Shown here one piece after another: positions 23,960 to 35,560 of a stretch of 64,000 nt of DNA. The stretch spans positions 392,248 through 456,247 of the forward strand of contig QANU01087068.1 in NCBI GenBank assembly GCA_003254905.1. The letters run 5' to 3'. Source of the DNA: Nissolia schottii. Lineage: Eukaryota; Streptophyta; Magnoliopsida; Fabales; Fabaceae. The notes under the pieces were generated by a model that saw only the letters and a program-made list of their open reading frames with translations, was not told the origin of the DNA and ran no database searches. Position 1 is the stretch's first letter; each line of letters starts with the position of its first letter. The translations under genes and the position numbers were made by a program.

Positions 23960-24817
23960 GCAAAGACAAGAACTAAATGACATGCACCACATATTAAATT
24001 TGAGTCTTACTTTGGCATAAAATAAGAATTTACGAAAGTGTGGCCTCAAAATCCATCAAATTAAACAAAAGTAACCCTGACTTTCCTATTGAACGTAGCC
24101 ATTTGTGGTAAAAGCATTAAGCACAAAATAGTTTTCATGGAAAGATATCTTCTTGGATTTTTTAATGGATAAAACTTTGGGGTATATTTCAACGTAGGTT
24201 TACTTATTTTTGGTAATGAGCATTGAAAATGTTTATTTTTTGTATTTGTTTTAAGGTATACAAATTTATTTTTAGGAATAATTATCCCAAGAAAAATTAT
24301 ACACCCAAGTTTTTATGCATTTATATTCTCACATTAAAGGTCAAAAATGTTTTATTCTCATATCATGAGAATGAGAATATTGTACGAAAAAAACTAATTT
24401 ATCCTCAATTCTATTTTTAAAAATAAAATAATAATAAAATTAAACTTGTTAAGGATATTTTGATAATTACCAACCAAGCATAATTATAATTTATTGTTGA
24501 AAATCTAAAAAGATATTCTCAAAAATTTTAATTATGAACAAACAAGTTTTTAAGGATACCTGAGAATGACATTCTTAAGTATTGCATTCTTAGGAATGTG
24601 ATTTTAAAATTTGAAACAAACGTACCCTTAAATCAAGTTCATCTTGCAAATCAACACATAACATGTGGATATATTTTTTTTAGAAGACAATACATTTATT
24701 ACTTATTTAAAAAAAAATTATACGCGTGCCATTACTTAATTAGATAATTTAATTGTAATAGACATAAGGAATTTGATACAAGTCTTGTCTTTTTTAATTC
24801 TATATATTTAGTATCGT
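23960..24817. other. Intergenic, no feature seen
   Basis: AT-rich DNA without a supported gene. From about 24000 to 25420 this locus has sequence absent from the relic GASA copy, where matching flanks lie directly together at about 33598. Confidence 0.4.
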
Positions 24818-24838
24818 AAAAGTAATATTCTCATTTCC

Positions 24839-25021
24839 AACCAACGGGGGTTGGTCCAAGTGGTAAGCGTCTTGGTATCGCTTAAGCAAGGTCCCGAGTT
24901 CGAGACCTTGTGAACGCAGTTATCCCCACTGGGAGACTCACCCGCCATAGTCAGGTGTGCGACCCGGGTCGGCCCGGATTAGTCAAGGATAAGCCTTGGA
25001 TACCGGGTAGGCAACCTAAAA
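24839..25021 (+). mobile_element. tRNA-derived SINE with intact target duplication
   Basis: A 183-base element. It has an internal RNA polymerase III A box (TGGTCCAAGTGG, 24852-24863) and a B box (AGTTCGAGACC, 24897-24907) with the spacing of a tRNA. A GC-rich body (GTGCGACCCGGGTCGGCCC region) and a short 3' A run follow. It is flanked by an identical 21-base duplication at 24818-24838 and 25022-25042. These are the marks of a LINE-mobilised SINE. The identical duplications suggest recent insertion. The surrounding DNA is AT-rich, so the GC-rich body stands out. Confidence 0.9.
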
Positions 25022-25042
25022 AAAAGTAATATTCTCATTTCC

Positions 25043-26694
25043 TAATATGTGTCTATTTTTAAAATATTTTTTTAACTCATATTTGAAGTTAAATTTTTTT
25101 TAGCAATACCCTTAATTTAATTGTAGTTATTAAATGTAATTTAATTGTAGTTATTAAATATATAGTTAATGCACAATTTTACCTCTAAACTTCACACGTG
25201 TGCCCAATGTAATTCTCTGACAAAAACAAATGATTTGTTAATCCTTGAACTTGACAATCACTTGACATGTTAGTCTATACGTTCCTAAACTTTTATGAAT
25301 GTCATAAGTAGCCCCAACACTTTACAAGTAGCCCCAGAACTTTATAATTATCAAAAAATTACATAACATGAGGACACACCATTTAGAGGACACAACAAAT
25401 CTATATATGTGTGTATATAATATTGATATTTTAATTGATGTTAAACTACTAATTTTTAATATTTTTTACACTCTTTTTTAAAATATATGATGCATTCTAG
25501 ATAATTTTATATATCAATATTTACTACTTTTATAAGAATCTATATTATTATAAATTTATTTAATATTTAAAATATTTTTTTATTCAGATACAGCCTAACT
25601 AAACACAATTTAAAAAACTTTTAGTTATTGTTTGGACAATACACTTAGACCCGATTAAATAAAAACTTTTTATTTAAAAACTTCTAGATTTTCATGGATG
25701 TCTAACGGCTGTCTTCGTATATTAATTTGCAATTTATCAAACGTGCGGACACAATTTCAGCTTTTCCAAATTTTAAAGTGACCTAACAGTGAAGGGACGT
25801 TCAAGTCCTAGCTAGGTGAATAAAATACTTCTCAAACTTTCACGACATCAAATCGTAGGTGTTTTTTGTGTTTTTTTTTTCCTTTAAACTTTAACAAATG
25901 AAATAATAAAATATAAAAAATAAAACAAAATCGCCGTGGTTGTCGTAAATGTGTCGTGCACGACTTTTGTTCAGCCGTAAATCATTATTTCCAATATTTT
26001 TTTTTTGGAGTGCTATAATATCCACTGCTAATTGCAATGATAATTCTTTTTCAGTAACTCAGCTCACACACCATGCCTTCTAATTCATTCTCTCCAATAT
26101 CTAAATACACCGCTTATATTCCTCGCCTCTCTATCTATTTATTTATATGCAAAAATGCTCATGTACACCTTAAAACATGTCATTGTACCGTCACCAATAT
26201 ACTACCTTTTGTATTTCCCTCTCTTCTCTTCATATTTTCTTTTATGCTCTTGTTTTTTTTTGTATTCTTTCTCTTCCCCCTCTTCCTCTCACTTGACATT
26301 TTTTTTTCGTATTATTTCTCTTTCTCCATACTCGTCATCCTCTTATCCTCATCCCATCACCTAGAATTTGATCTTTGGAAGATTTTCTATTTCCCTATGT
26401 CACATTGACGTGGTTTGAATAAAACGAAATTAAGATGATAAAAAGTTTACTTTTTTAGGAAAGGAGGAGATCTATCTTTTACAACGGTAGTTTGCTTGTT
26501 ACAGATGCTTAAGCTATTCTTTTTAGACTATGTAATTTATAATTAGGTAATTGAGAATTCGTTGTGTTTGATGTATAACAACGAGTCTTTGTCATTTAAC
26601 AGATCAACACGAGCATGGCATGCCTTTTGTGACACCACCCTCTTGAAACGTTTTCTGCTTATTTGTGATTATTTTCTTCCTATTGGAACATTTT
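25043..26694. other. Intergenic, dispersed repeat copy
   Basis: No gene is supported. 25425-25800 is one copy of a dispersed segment also found at 33600-33990 and 35570-35950 (shared TATATGATGCATT..TAGATAATTTTA, ATTTATTTAATATTTAAAATAT, and AAAGTGAC..CAGTGAAGG). 25835-26000 repeats 22310-22470. 26150-26360 is pyrimidine-rich and yields open frames with no recognisable domain. Confidence 0.45.
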
Positions 26695-27305
26695 CGTGTT
26701 GCTAATGTTTGTGTATCTGTGTTGTTAATGTTTGTGCACCTACATTGTTAAAGTTTGTGTACTAAAATTATTCACAGCATAATGGGTTTTTTATGTTAAT
26801 GTTTGTGCACCCATGTTGTTAATGTTTGTGCACCTATATTGTTAAAGTTTGTGCACTGAAATTGTTCATAGTATAATAAGTGCTTTTTATGTTGTTAATG
26901 TTTATGTACATATGTTGTTAAAGTTTGTGCACTAAAATTGTTCATAGTATAATATGTGTTTTTCATGTTGTTAATATTTGTGCACTTGTGTTGTTAATAT
27001 TTGTGCACCTACATTGTTAAAGTTTGTGCACTGAAATTATTCACAACATAATGTGTTTTTCATGTTAATGTTTGTGCACCTATATTGTTAAAGTTCATGC
27101 ACTGAAATTGTTCATAGTATAATATGTATTTTTTCATGTTATTAATGTTCGTGCACCCGTATTGCTAATGTTTTTCATGTTAATGTTTGTGCAACTATGT
27201 TGTTAAAGTTTGGGCACTGAAATTGTTCACAGTATAATATGTGTAATATGTGTTTTTCGTATTGTTAATGTTTGTACACCTGTGTTGTTAATGTTTGTGC
27301 ATGCA
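26695..27305 (+). repeat. Minisatellite built on TTTGTGCAC
   Basis: Six degenerate units of about 70-112 bases run head to tail. Each has GTTGTTAATGTTTGTGCACC, then GTTAAAGTTTGTGCACTGAA, then ATTGTTCATAGTATAATATG and GTTTTTCATG. Some units carry an extra copy of the first part. The GTGCAC core is a palindrome. Related, non-tandem or two-copy versions occur at 13060-13290 and 43640-43930. Confidence 0.85.
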
Positions 27306-28611
27306 AATGAAAACCAAGAAGCGCAAACAATTATGCGAATCGCTTGTGCACACGCATTTAAGGACAGAGTGGGGATCCATGCGTGAGTGAAGATTCATAA
27401 TAGGATCCAAGCCTCTTTAATGCATGGTGGCAATATGATGACACATAAAATGGTGTACATGTAGCATGACTGATCTATATATATGTAAAGCCATGACAGT
27501 TGGATTATTGCATTTCTATTGGTGGATAGTGCAAAGCTATTTTATATTGTTAATGCATAACAATTAATCTTTATAAAATATACCTAATTTATTATTAGTA
27601 TTAAAGTTTAATTTTGATGCCCTTTAAAAAAAAATTTAACACTGTCGTCATGCTTGTAGTAGGTACAACAGAAGAGAATGAGGTATGGTCGTTGTTGATT
27701 GATAAGGGGCACGACTTCTTGTCTTTTTGCTTATTATGATTCCTTTGATAAATGTGATAAGATAAGACAATATAAGATTAGATTTGATTGTATAAAATTA
27801 AACTGTATAAGGCTAAATAACTTTTAATATTATACAACGTCTAGTATGTCAATGTATAAGATGTTGTATTGCATAAGATAATATTTTTAATTAAAGCTAA
27901 TGAAAAGTATTATCTTTTACTCATTAAAATAATAATTCTAATGAAAATTAGAAATTTAGTTAAAAACATATAATAAAAAAATATTAATATTCAAATACTT
28001 TTTTTAGTTATAATTATTTTAAAATTTTCTTATTTTTGTTATATACAATTATATATATTTTTAATAAATAATATTAATTATTTATTATACTTTTAATAAT
28101 TATTATTATAAAATATAAAATAAAATACATAATACTCACTATATTTTATATTTTAATATTTTCTACCCTTTATAATTAAATATAAGAAGAAATTACAACG
28201 AACATATTTTAATTAATTTTTTTTATAACTTTAAAAATTGATACTTTTATTTAATTATTTTAAATTTATATTATATAAATATAATTTATATCATAAATTA
28301 TTGATCATTTATATATTTTAAACAACATTTTATTATTTAATTATTTATTATTTTAAATATTATTATTTAATTATATATTATAATTATTATATATTATATT
28401 AATTATTAATGATTTTAATTATTATTATTATTTTATTATTTATTAGTATTTTCATAAATATAAAATTATAAAAGATAAAAGAAAAAAATTATACACTAAA
28501 GTCTAATCAAGCCTAATCCTACCTTCTTAAGCTTGATAGAGTTATAAATTATTTTGACATATAAAAGCTTATTAGCATGTAAGATAATACAATACACTAA
28601 CCACCCAAAAC
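27306..28611. other. Intergenic, extremely AT-rich
   Basis: No gene is supported. 27890-28480 is almost pure A/T (ATTATTATTT-type runs) and borders the CACTA transposon end at 28612. Confidence 0.6.
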
Positions 28612-31600
28612 GCACTACAAGAAAAACGTTCATTACCGTCGAAGTTAGCGTCAGAATTTTTCTCAAGACTTTCCGTCGAACATTGTACTGACGATACAAG
28701 ACTTTCCGTCGGACATTGTTCTGACGATAATAACCTCGATGGAAAATTATTATCATCAGATACGGAGAGCCGACAATAGTTAGCGTCGGTCAAGACCGAC
28801 GGTAATGGCGGCCCAAGAACAGTTTAAGTTAAACCGTTTACTATTGAACACAATCGACGATAATTATATTAATATTTTAATCCAAATTACGCTCTAGATA
28901 AAAAGTTGATCATATTTGCACATACTTACTGTCGACAAAATCCGACCGTAACTATATTAATTTTTTAATCAGAATTTATGTCGGGTACTTGTGTGGGTAG
29001 TTTTTGACAGTAAAGAAAATTAAATAAAAAATATTATTTTCATTATACTTCAAATATTATATTATTATTTAATGTAATTAATTATATATTTAATAATATA
29101 ATTATTTAACTAAATAATAAATTAAATAAATTTTTTTAATCCTAAAAATTATATATAAAATAAATACATAATTATACAATTATTGAATTAGATACATATT
29201 AAATTCAATAATACATTTAGTAATTATAATAAATAACTTGATAGTTATCTAATACAAAAATGACAATAAAATATAAAATTAAAAGGTATGATTATCTATT
29301 TATTAAATAGATGTACATTTAATTAATTAAATTATTGTTTTTATTAAATATAATAAATAATTATATACAATATATAATCCTAATAGTTACCTATTAATTG
29401 TAATACATAAATAGTACTCTATCCCTATAAATTGTTAACTACCAATTAAGAAATGAATTTGTACAGTAGAACTTAATAAGAAAATTATACCTAATATTGA
29501 AATGAAATTGTGTTACAAATTTTCAAATAATTACATATTCTATTCTGAAAGTTATAAACTGTCATCGTTACTTTCAGAATGAAGTTCATCATTGAAGTCT
29601 TCTTCTTCATCGTTGTCATTGTAAACATCAATTTTTTGATCACTTGCATGTTGTTGGAGGCTAGGGAGTTCAACAATATGCATGAGGGTGATCATCAAAT
29701 GTACTGTTGGCTAATGTTGTAGGGTTCAGAGACTCAACAATTATCGTTGCCGAAATAGGCTCCGACAGTTGATATGCTTGATCAAATGTATTGTCTGAAG
29801 ATTCGGTGTCATCAGACACAATTTGACCACTTGGCTTGCATTTCATCACATCTTTCCAACTTGATTGGCTACCTCCCGAATAGTTTGCGTAATAGACTTG
29901 TCTTGCTCTTTCAGCAACAATGAACGGATCATACCCCATGTACCGCCGTGTAGGATTAATCTCAATGGCCTTGTAGTCGGGGTGAGTTCGAGTTCCGTTA
30001 AGATCATACCAATCACAGTAGAAAAGTACAACATGATGAGATAGATCATCGTGTGCATATTCCAATTCAATAATTTGTTTAAGCACTTCAAACCAATCAT
30101 TGGTTGTTTCAGCAGCATTAGAATATTCACCTTTAACCCAAACCCTACTATTGTTTATCCTTTGTCCAGTTGCCCATTCAGATGTGTGAAATTTGTGTCC
30201 GTTCACAAAATAAATGGGCCTCATCAAGTGATGGTCGTTGCTACAATGCCTTTGTACCTATATTGATTTTAAAAACTAAGTTATACGTATCTGATTACGA
30301 TAAAGGAAATCGTTCGATTGAAATATATAGTTTAAAGTTAAAGGCATACATAATTTGCAAACCACGAAGGAAACATTTGATCATTGCATTGATCACCAAA
30401 TTGTTGTTGAAACAACCTGAAAACATGCATCGACCTAATTAACATTTTTAAAAATTGCGTATTAGAACTATAAACAAGATTATAAGGATTGATTGAACTT
30501 ACTGGTAATATGGAAGCACTTCTCACAATTCAACAGAACAACCAAGTGAGTTGCAACCCTTTCTTGTGCATTAAACTAATAAGTGTTTTTCTTCCAGTCG
30601 TGCGTCTAGTTTGATTGAAAATTGAAAATATTGACTGATTAGGCATTGCACCAACGTCATCGTTACGTCCTACGGTGGTTTTATTGCAATTAAAATCAGC
30701 ACCAAAGTAGTACGAACAAAAATAAGAAGTTTCCTTTGTTAGGAATGCCTCGCATATGAACCCCTTAACTTGAGCCCTGTTTTTCACAGTTCTTTTGAAC
30801 ACTCTCATGCACCTTTTAAACGGATACATCTACCTGTACTAAACCAAACCACACATTCGGCATTCGTATGCTAGGTGTACAGGAAAATGCTTTAATACAT
30901 AAAAAAAACGCAGGGGGAAACACCCCCAAGTGAACCAAGGAAAATGAGAATGTTTTGCTCCATGACTAGGAGGACTTCAACGTCAACAGTCGACGAGCAC
31001 AATGTTTTGAAAAACTAGCTCAGCTAGCTTATCTGTTTCAGCACATTCTTTGGCAGTTCTCTGAATGCAATTGATAGAAGACACTGCGTAAACACATGAC
31101 AGTCATGACTCTTCATAACAACCAAATTCCCTTGTGCAATATTCACACATCGAGCCAAGTTAGATGCATAATCGTCAGACATTTTCAGTTCTTACAACCA
31201 ATGAAGCACACTTTGAACTTGTCGCTTGTTCAAGGTGTAGCAGGCCTTAGGCTTCATGAAGTGACCATCAGAAATTTGTTGTAGGTTCAACTCGGGACAT
31301 CTACACAACTTTTTCAAATCTAGCCTTGCCTTATTGTTGTCCTTAGTCTGATCGGTGTCCATGACTGTATGCATTTTATTGTCAAAAACATTCTTTTCAA
31401 TATGCATAACATCTAGATAATAACGAACCAAGTTACCTTTCCAATACGACAAATCCTAGAATATACTCTTCTTAGTCCAGTTATGTTCTTCCCTGTAACC
31501 TTGAAACCTAACAACTTTGCCAACTTCAGTTATCTTCGGCAGATGTCTAACCCTCTTCATAATCTCATGACCAGTTAATCGTTGTGGTGCCTCTTCATTT

Positions 31601-32250
31601 TCAATTTTGTTCTTCAAAAATCCATACCTACTGTTCCTAAATGTGTGCCCGGGTTCCAAGAAGACCTTGTGACAATCAAACCAGGATTGTTTTCCTCCGT
31701 GGGTAGCCGGAACGCTCTAGGTGTGCTTGTGTATGACATCTCGAGGAATGTTTTAGACTCTTCTATACAAATTGGACAGACTAAAGTTCCCTGTGTCATC
31801 CATCCAGACAACATTTCATAAGCAGGAAAATCATTAATGGTCTACATCAAAGATGCCCTCAAAACAAAATTATGCTTCCTGGAAATGTCGTACACAAGCA
31901 CACCTAGATTCCACAACTGGTTCAATTCATCTATCAATGGTTAAAGAAAAACAACAATCTTTACTTTAGGGTTGCTCAGGCCGAGAATTACACAAGATAA
32001 GAACAGATAAGGGTCTTTCATGCACATATCAGGCAGTAGATTATAGGGTGTAACGATCACTGGCCAACATGAGTACGGTTTGCTAAACTAATTATTAAGG
32101 GTAAACCCATCAAAACAAAACCCTAATCTCACATTACGAGTTTCTACAGTGAAGTCAAGGTAAACTCTGTCAAAGTGTTTCCACGCCTTACCATGAGAAG
32201 GGTGAGTCATGCGACTGTCGTTTCTTTTATTCACAAAGTGTCATGTCATG
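28612..32250 (-). mobile_element. Broken CACTA (En/Spm) DNA transposon
   Basis: The terminus CACTACAAGAAAAA at 28612 is the CACTA signature. It is followed by subterminal repeats built on CCGTCG and TCTGACGATA in both orientations. The coding DNA is on the minus strand, so this is the 3' end. Around 29670-30230 lies a DUF4216-like region (MMRPIYFVNGHKFHTSEWA, FYCDWYDL...GTRTHPDYK). From about 31080 to 32230 lies TNP2-type transposase, with GKAWKHFDRVYLDF, LWNLGVLVYDISRKHNFVL and YYLDVMHIEKNVFDN. It has several in-frame stops and lacks its 5' end: an LTR fragment begins at about 32258. It is not autonomous as it stands. Confidence 0.85.
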
Positions 32251-32257
32251 TGCTATG

Positions 32258-33116
32258 CTAAGTGTTAAGTACTATATTTTAGTATTTTTACAAGTGAAAT
32301 AATACCTTTTTGCTTTAATTTCCATTTATTTTCGAAACAATTTTCCCCATGAATGCAACAATTTCATAGAAGTAAAAGAAGGATACAAAGGGAATAAAAT
32401 GATGAACTTTATACAAAAAAATCCCATGGAAGAAAGGTGAGGCAAAAACAAAGCAAAAGGAAGAAGCAGAAGAGCAGGCCGCTCAGCGGTACCTTGCTTC
32501 AAGGTGAAGTAATTTGAGGACGAAGTAACCTCTGTAGCCACCCTAACACCGCTCAGCGCCCTACACGTCGCTCAGTGGCTCTGACAGGATAATGTCAGAG
32601 TAGAGCCACCCTTCAGAAGATAAAAACCTTAGGACAAAGAAAGCTACGCTGCTCAGCGCAGCTCCTCAGCCGCTCTGCGGACGTTAACAGATTTGGCCTA
32701 TAAATGGAGGCCCAAGGCTTTCATTCAGAACACACTTCATACACTTGACGTTAGATAGTTACTTCGAATTTAGAGTATTTTTAGCAACAAAGAGGAGGCT
32801 ATAATAGGAGCTAAGAGAGGTCGAGAAGCACGACGATCTTTGTCGTGACGGCGTGAGAACGTGTCATGGTGAGTGTCCATCACCTTGCCTCTGCGATTTC
32901 CTCTTGTAAGATAATTTTGTAATCCTCTTGTTGTTGGGATTTTGATGAATGTTATAGCCTAATTGTATCCATATTTCTTTTGCATGAATGAATATATCTG
33001 TTTCTTTGATTTACATGAATTGGTTTTGTGCTTAAAGCTAGCTATAGTTCAATTATCTAAATGTTGTTTTGTAACTTAATACTTGTGAGTGAAAGCTGCA
33101 TTGTTAAGTTGGAATC
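32258..33116 (+). mobile_element. LTR-retrotransposon fragment with CCGCTCAGCG motifs
   Basis: A plausible LTR start (TGTTAAGTAC) is followed by a stretch with several CCGCTCAGCG-like motifs (32478-32690), a TATA-like TATAAATGG near 32700, and leader-like DNA with a TTTTGTAATCCTC tail. It is a fossil fragment without an internal coding region in view. It abuts the CACTA element on one side and the GASA relic on the other. Confidence 0.5.
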
Positions 33117-33130
33117 AAAGCAAACCAAAT

Positions 33131-33598
33131 TTGAAACCTTATTAAACCTTATTAAAAAATTGAAACGGGAAAACAAATTAAACAATTATAAAACAAAAAC
33201 AAAAGGATAAAAGTAAGAAAAATAAAGCCGACTATCTAATAAAAAGAACCAAATTTTAGCATATAACTAACGAGTTATGTTATTTGTATTCATGAGTTAG
33301 TACAATATTTCATAATTAATGAGTACAAAGATCTTAAATATATGGCGTGACAAGTACTATGAGGTAGGATAGGAGGAACAAACTCACATAGGCAACTTGG
33401 GTCGCAAAGTCCATGGCGAAGAAGAGAAGAAAGGCAAAGCCAAGATAAACAATTTTAGCCATAACGCTTTGTAAGATCCTTCCTTCACTCTCTCTAATGA
33501 AGATTACTGTAGAAATTATATAAGATACACAAGTATGATCAATAATTTACGAGTATATATATAATTGCAAAGACAAAAACTAAATGCCACCATATATT
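33131..33598 (-). pseudogene. GASA gene relic: promoter, exon 1 and part of intron 1
   Basis: The segment matches 23560-23995 closely. It keeps the TATA box (33554-33562), a start codon at 33462 and the whole 25-residue exon 1 (33388-33462, MAKIVYLGFAFLLFFAMDFA then TQVAY), ending at a good GTGAGT donor. Only two residues differ from the full gene (LV to FA). Similarity stops inside intron 1, about 25-50 bases short of where exon 2 would lie, and LTR-fragment DNA follows. Exons 2 and 3 with all 12 cysteines are gone. It is a truncated gene with a possibly live promoter. Confidence 0.9.
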
Positions 33599-33599
33599 A

Positions 33600-34687
33600 T
33601 GATATTTTGATTTATGTCAAACTACTCATTTTTAATGTTTTTTACACTCTTTTTAAAATATATGATGCATTTTAGATAATTTTATGTGTCAATATTTATC
33701 ATTTTTTAAGAATTTATATTATTATAAATTTATTTAGTATTTCAAATATTTTTTTACTCAGATACAACCAAAACACAATCTAAAAAACTTTCTGATATAA
33801 TTTGGATAGTATACCTGGACACGACTAAATGTAAACATTTTATTTAAATGTTTTTAAACACATAAAACATGAGTGTCTAACATATGTCTTCATATATTAA
33901 TATAGATAATGTGTCAAACATGTGAATATGACAATTTCACACAATATCCGTGATTCCTAATTTTAAAGTGACATCACAGTGAAGGGAGGTTCAAGTAAGA
34001 GAGGTGGTAACTTCACAGTAATTGAAATTCAGTCAATTAAAAGATAGTAAACTGAAATTCAGTCAATCAAAAGATAGTAAACTGAAATTCAGTTTTTTAC
34101 TAGTGAGTAAAGTATCAAAACATACGTAAGAGTTTAATTTTTTTAACCACACATTTATTAATTCTTTTGACCGGAAGACCACACATTTATTATCTGTGTA
34201 TTTTTATAGTAAAAAAAAGCCTTGCATCTATAGTATTTATTGTTCTTTATTTATTTATTTATTTATCGTTTTCCATTTAGAGTTACAACTTATTTATATT
34301 ACCAAAAACAACATTTATAAAAAAAAACTATAAACTAATTTCAAGACAACAAAGTGTTACTGTTAATTTTTATATTGTTAGAGACCACCCTTTTAAATGG
34401 ATTATTCAGTTTTTCAAATCCAACATAGCAAGTGAATCAAAGGTGAATATAATAAAAACGGTTGACCTATTTGATTATATTAAAACTTTAAAAGATAAAT
34501 TCTTAAAATATTCCTATATAATACAATTTAAAAAAAAAAACAGCATTCCATTTTGTTGACTGCTTAACAATTCATTAATTACATTAAAATTTCAGTGCAA
34601 AACGCTAGAACTCCATGTCCTATTTAAACTATACCATTGTTCTTTGCACATCATCCCTCTCGCTTTCTCCTCCTTTCTCCAACTAAG
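33600..34687 (+). pseudogene. Orphan copy of an X8-gene promoter and 5' leader
   Basis: This is a duplicate of 35570-36580, the upstream region of the X8 gene at 36.6 kb. It keeps the 30-base tandem repeats (GAAATTCAGTCAATCAAAAG plus ATAGTAAACT, about three copies at 34022-34100), the AAAACGCTAGAACTC block, the TATTTAAA box (34621-34628) and the leader to CCAACTAAG. Similarity stops just before the coding region, and unrelated DNA (AGATGACGATTCC...) follows. No X8 coding sequence lies within the next 1.9 kb until the real gene. Confidence 0.85.
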
Positions 34688-35560
34688 AGATGACGATTCC
34701 TCGTTCTTGATGATTCACGCAAAAGGAGGAAGAAAAAAAAACAACCCTTTATTCATTTTTTGTTTAATCTTGTCATTTTCAGACTTTGATAATGAAAGAA
34801 ATTTTGACGAACCCTAATTTCAATTTCATTTTATGACAATTATTTTGTCAAGTTCTATTAACACAAACCAATAACAATTCTGATTGAAGGATCTCTAATT
34901 TAAATAATTTCAAATTTTCCTTTCGTTATCTAAGGCAAAAATAGCCAAAGAAATTAAGGACAAATTTGAGTGTGAATGTGTTTGCATCTCTAATAATTAA
35001 AGGGAAATAAAGCATTTTGATGATGATGACTTTAATTACAAAAATAAAAATAAGTTGATTTTTTTTGTAATTATAAAAAAATTGACATGAAGTCACTTTT
35101 TAAATTAAAAAAAAAGATCAATGAAGGTCTAAAAATGTTTGAGACTAAGTTAATCATCACCCTAGTACATAGCTACCAACAAATAATTGATTTAAATGGT
35201 GGGTGTTACCTCCCCTTAAGACTTCAACTCATCAAGTTATTTTCTTTTACTTGTAAGGAAAAGGAATATTGTATATTGCATTAATAACAATGTGATACAT
35301 TCTATGTACAAACAAAACTTAATACAATATTCTAAACTGTTTGGCATACGGATTGGGTGCAATTCTAATTAATTGTTTGCAAAACCAGAGAATCAAGGAA
35401 AGGATGTGTATTTAAATGTTGCCCCATTGAGTTTATTGAAATATCATTTTTCTTTCTTATTACAGTGTATTTGTTTAAAGTTAAGAAGTATTAACACTGA
35501 CAAAAGACACGATACAACACACGATGCAAGGACACACAAATTTTAAAATTTTAAAAAACA
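34688..35560. other. Spacer with paralogous X8-gene flank
   Basis: No gene is supported. 35230-35345 matches 45285-45420 (AAGTTATTTTCTT..GGAAAAGGAATATTGTA then AAAACTTAATAC), so the upstream flanks of the X8 genes at 36.6 and 45.7 kb share descent. Confidence 0.45.

Noticed and set aside
26073-26408. 111-codon open frame rich in Phe, Ser, Leu
   Set aside because: Pyrimidine-rich low-complexity DNA gives such frames by chance. No domain, and no signal peptide followed by a mature region.
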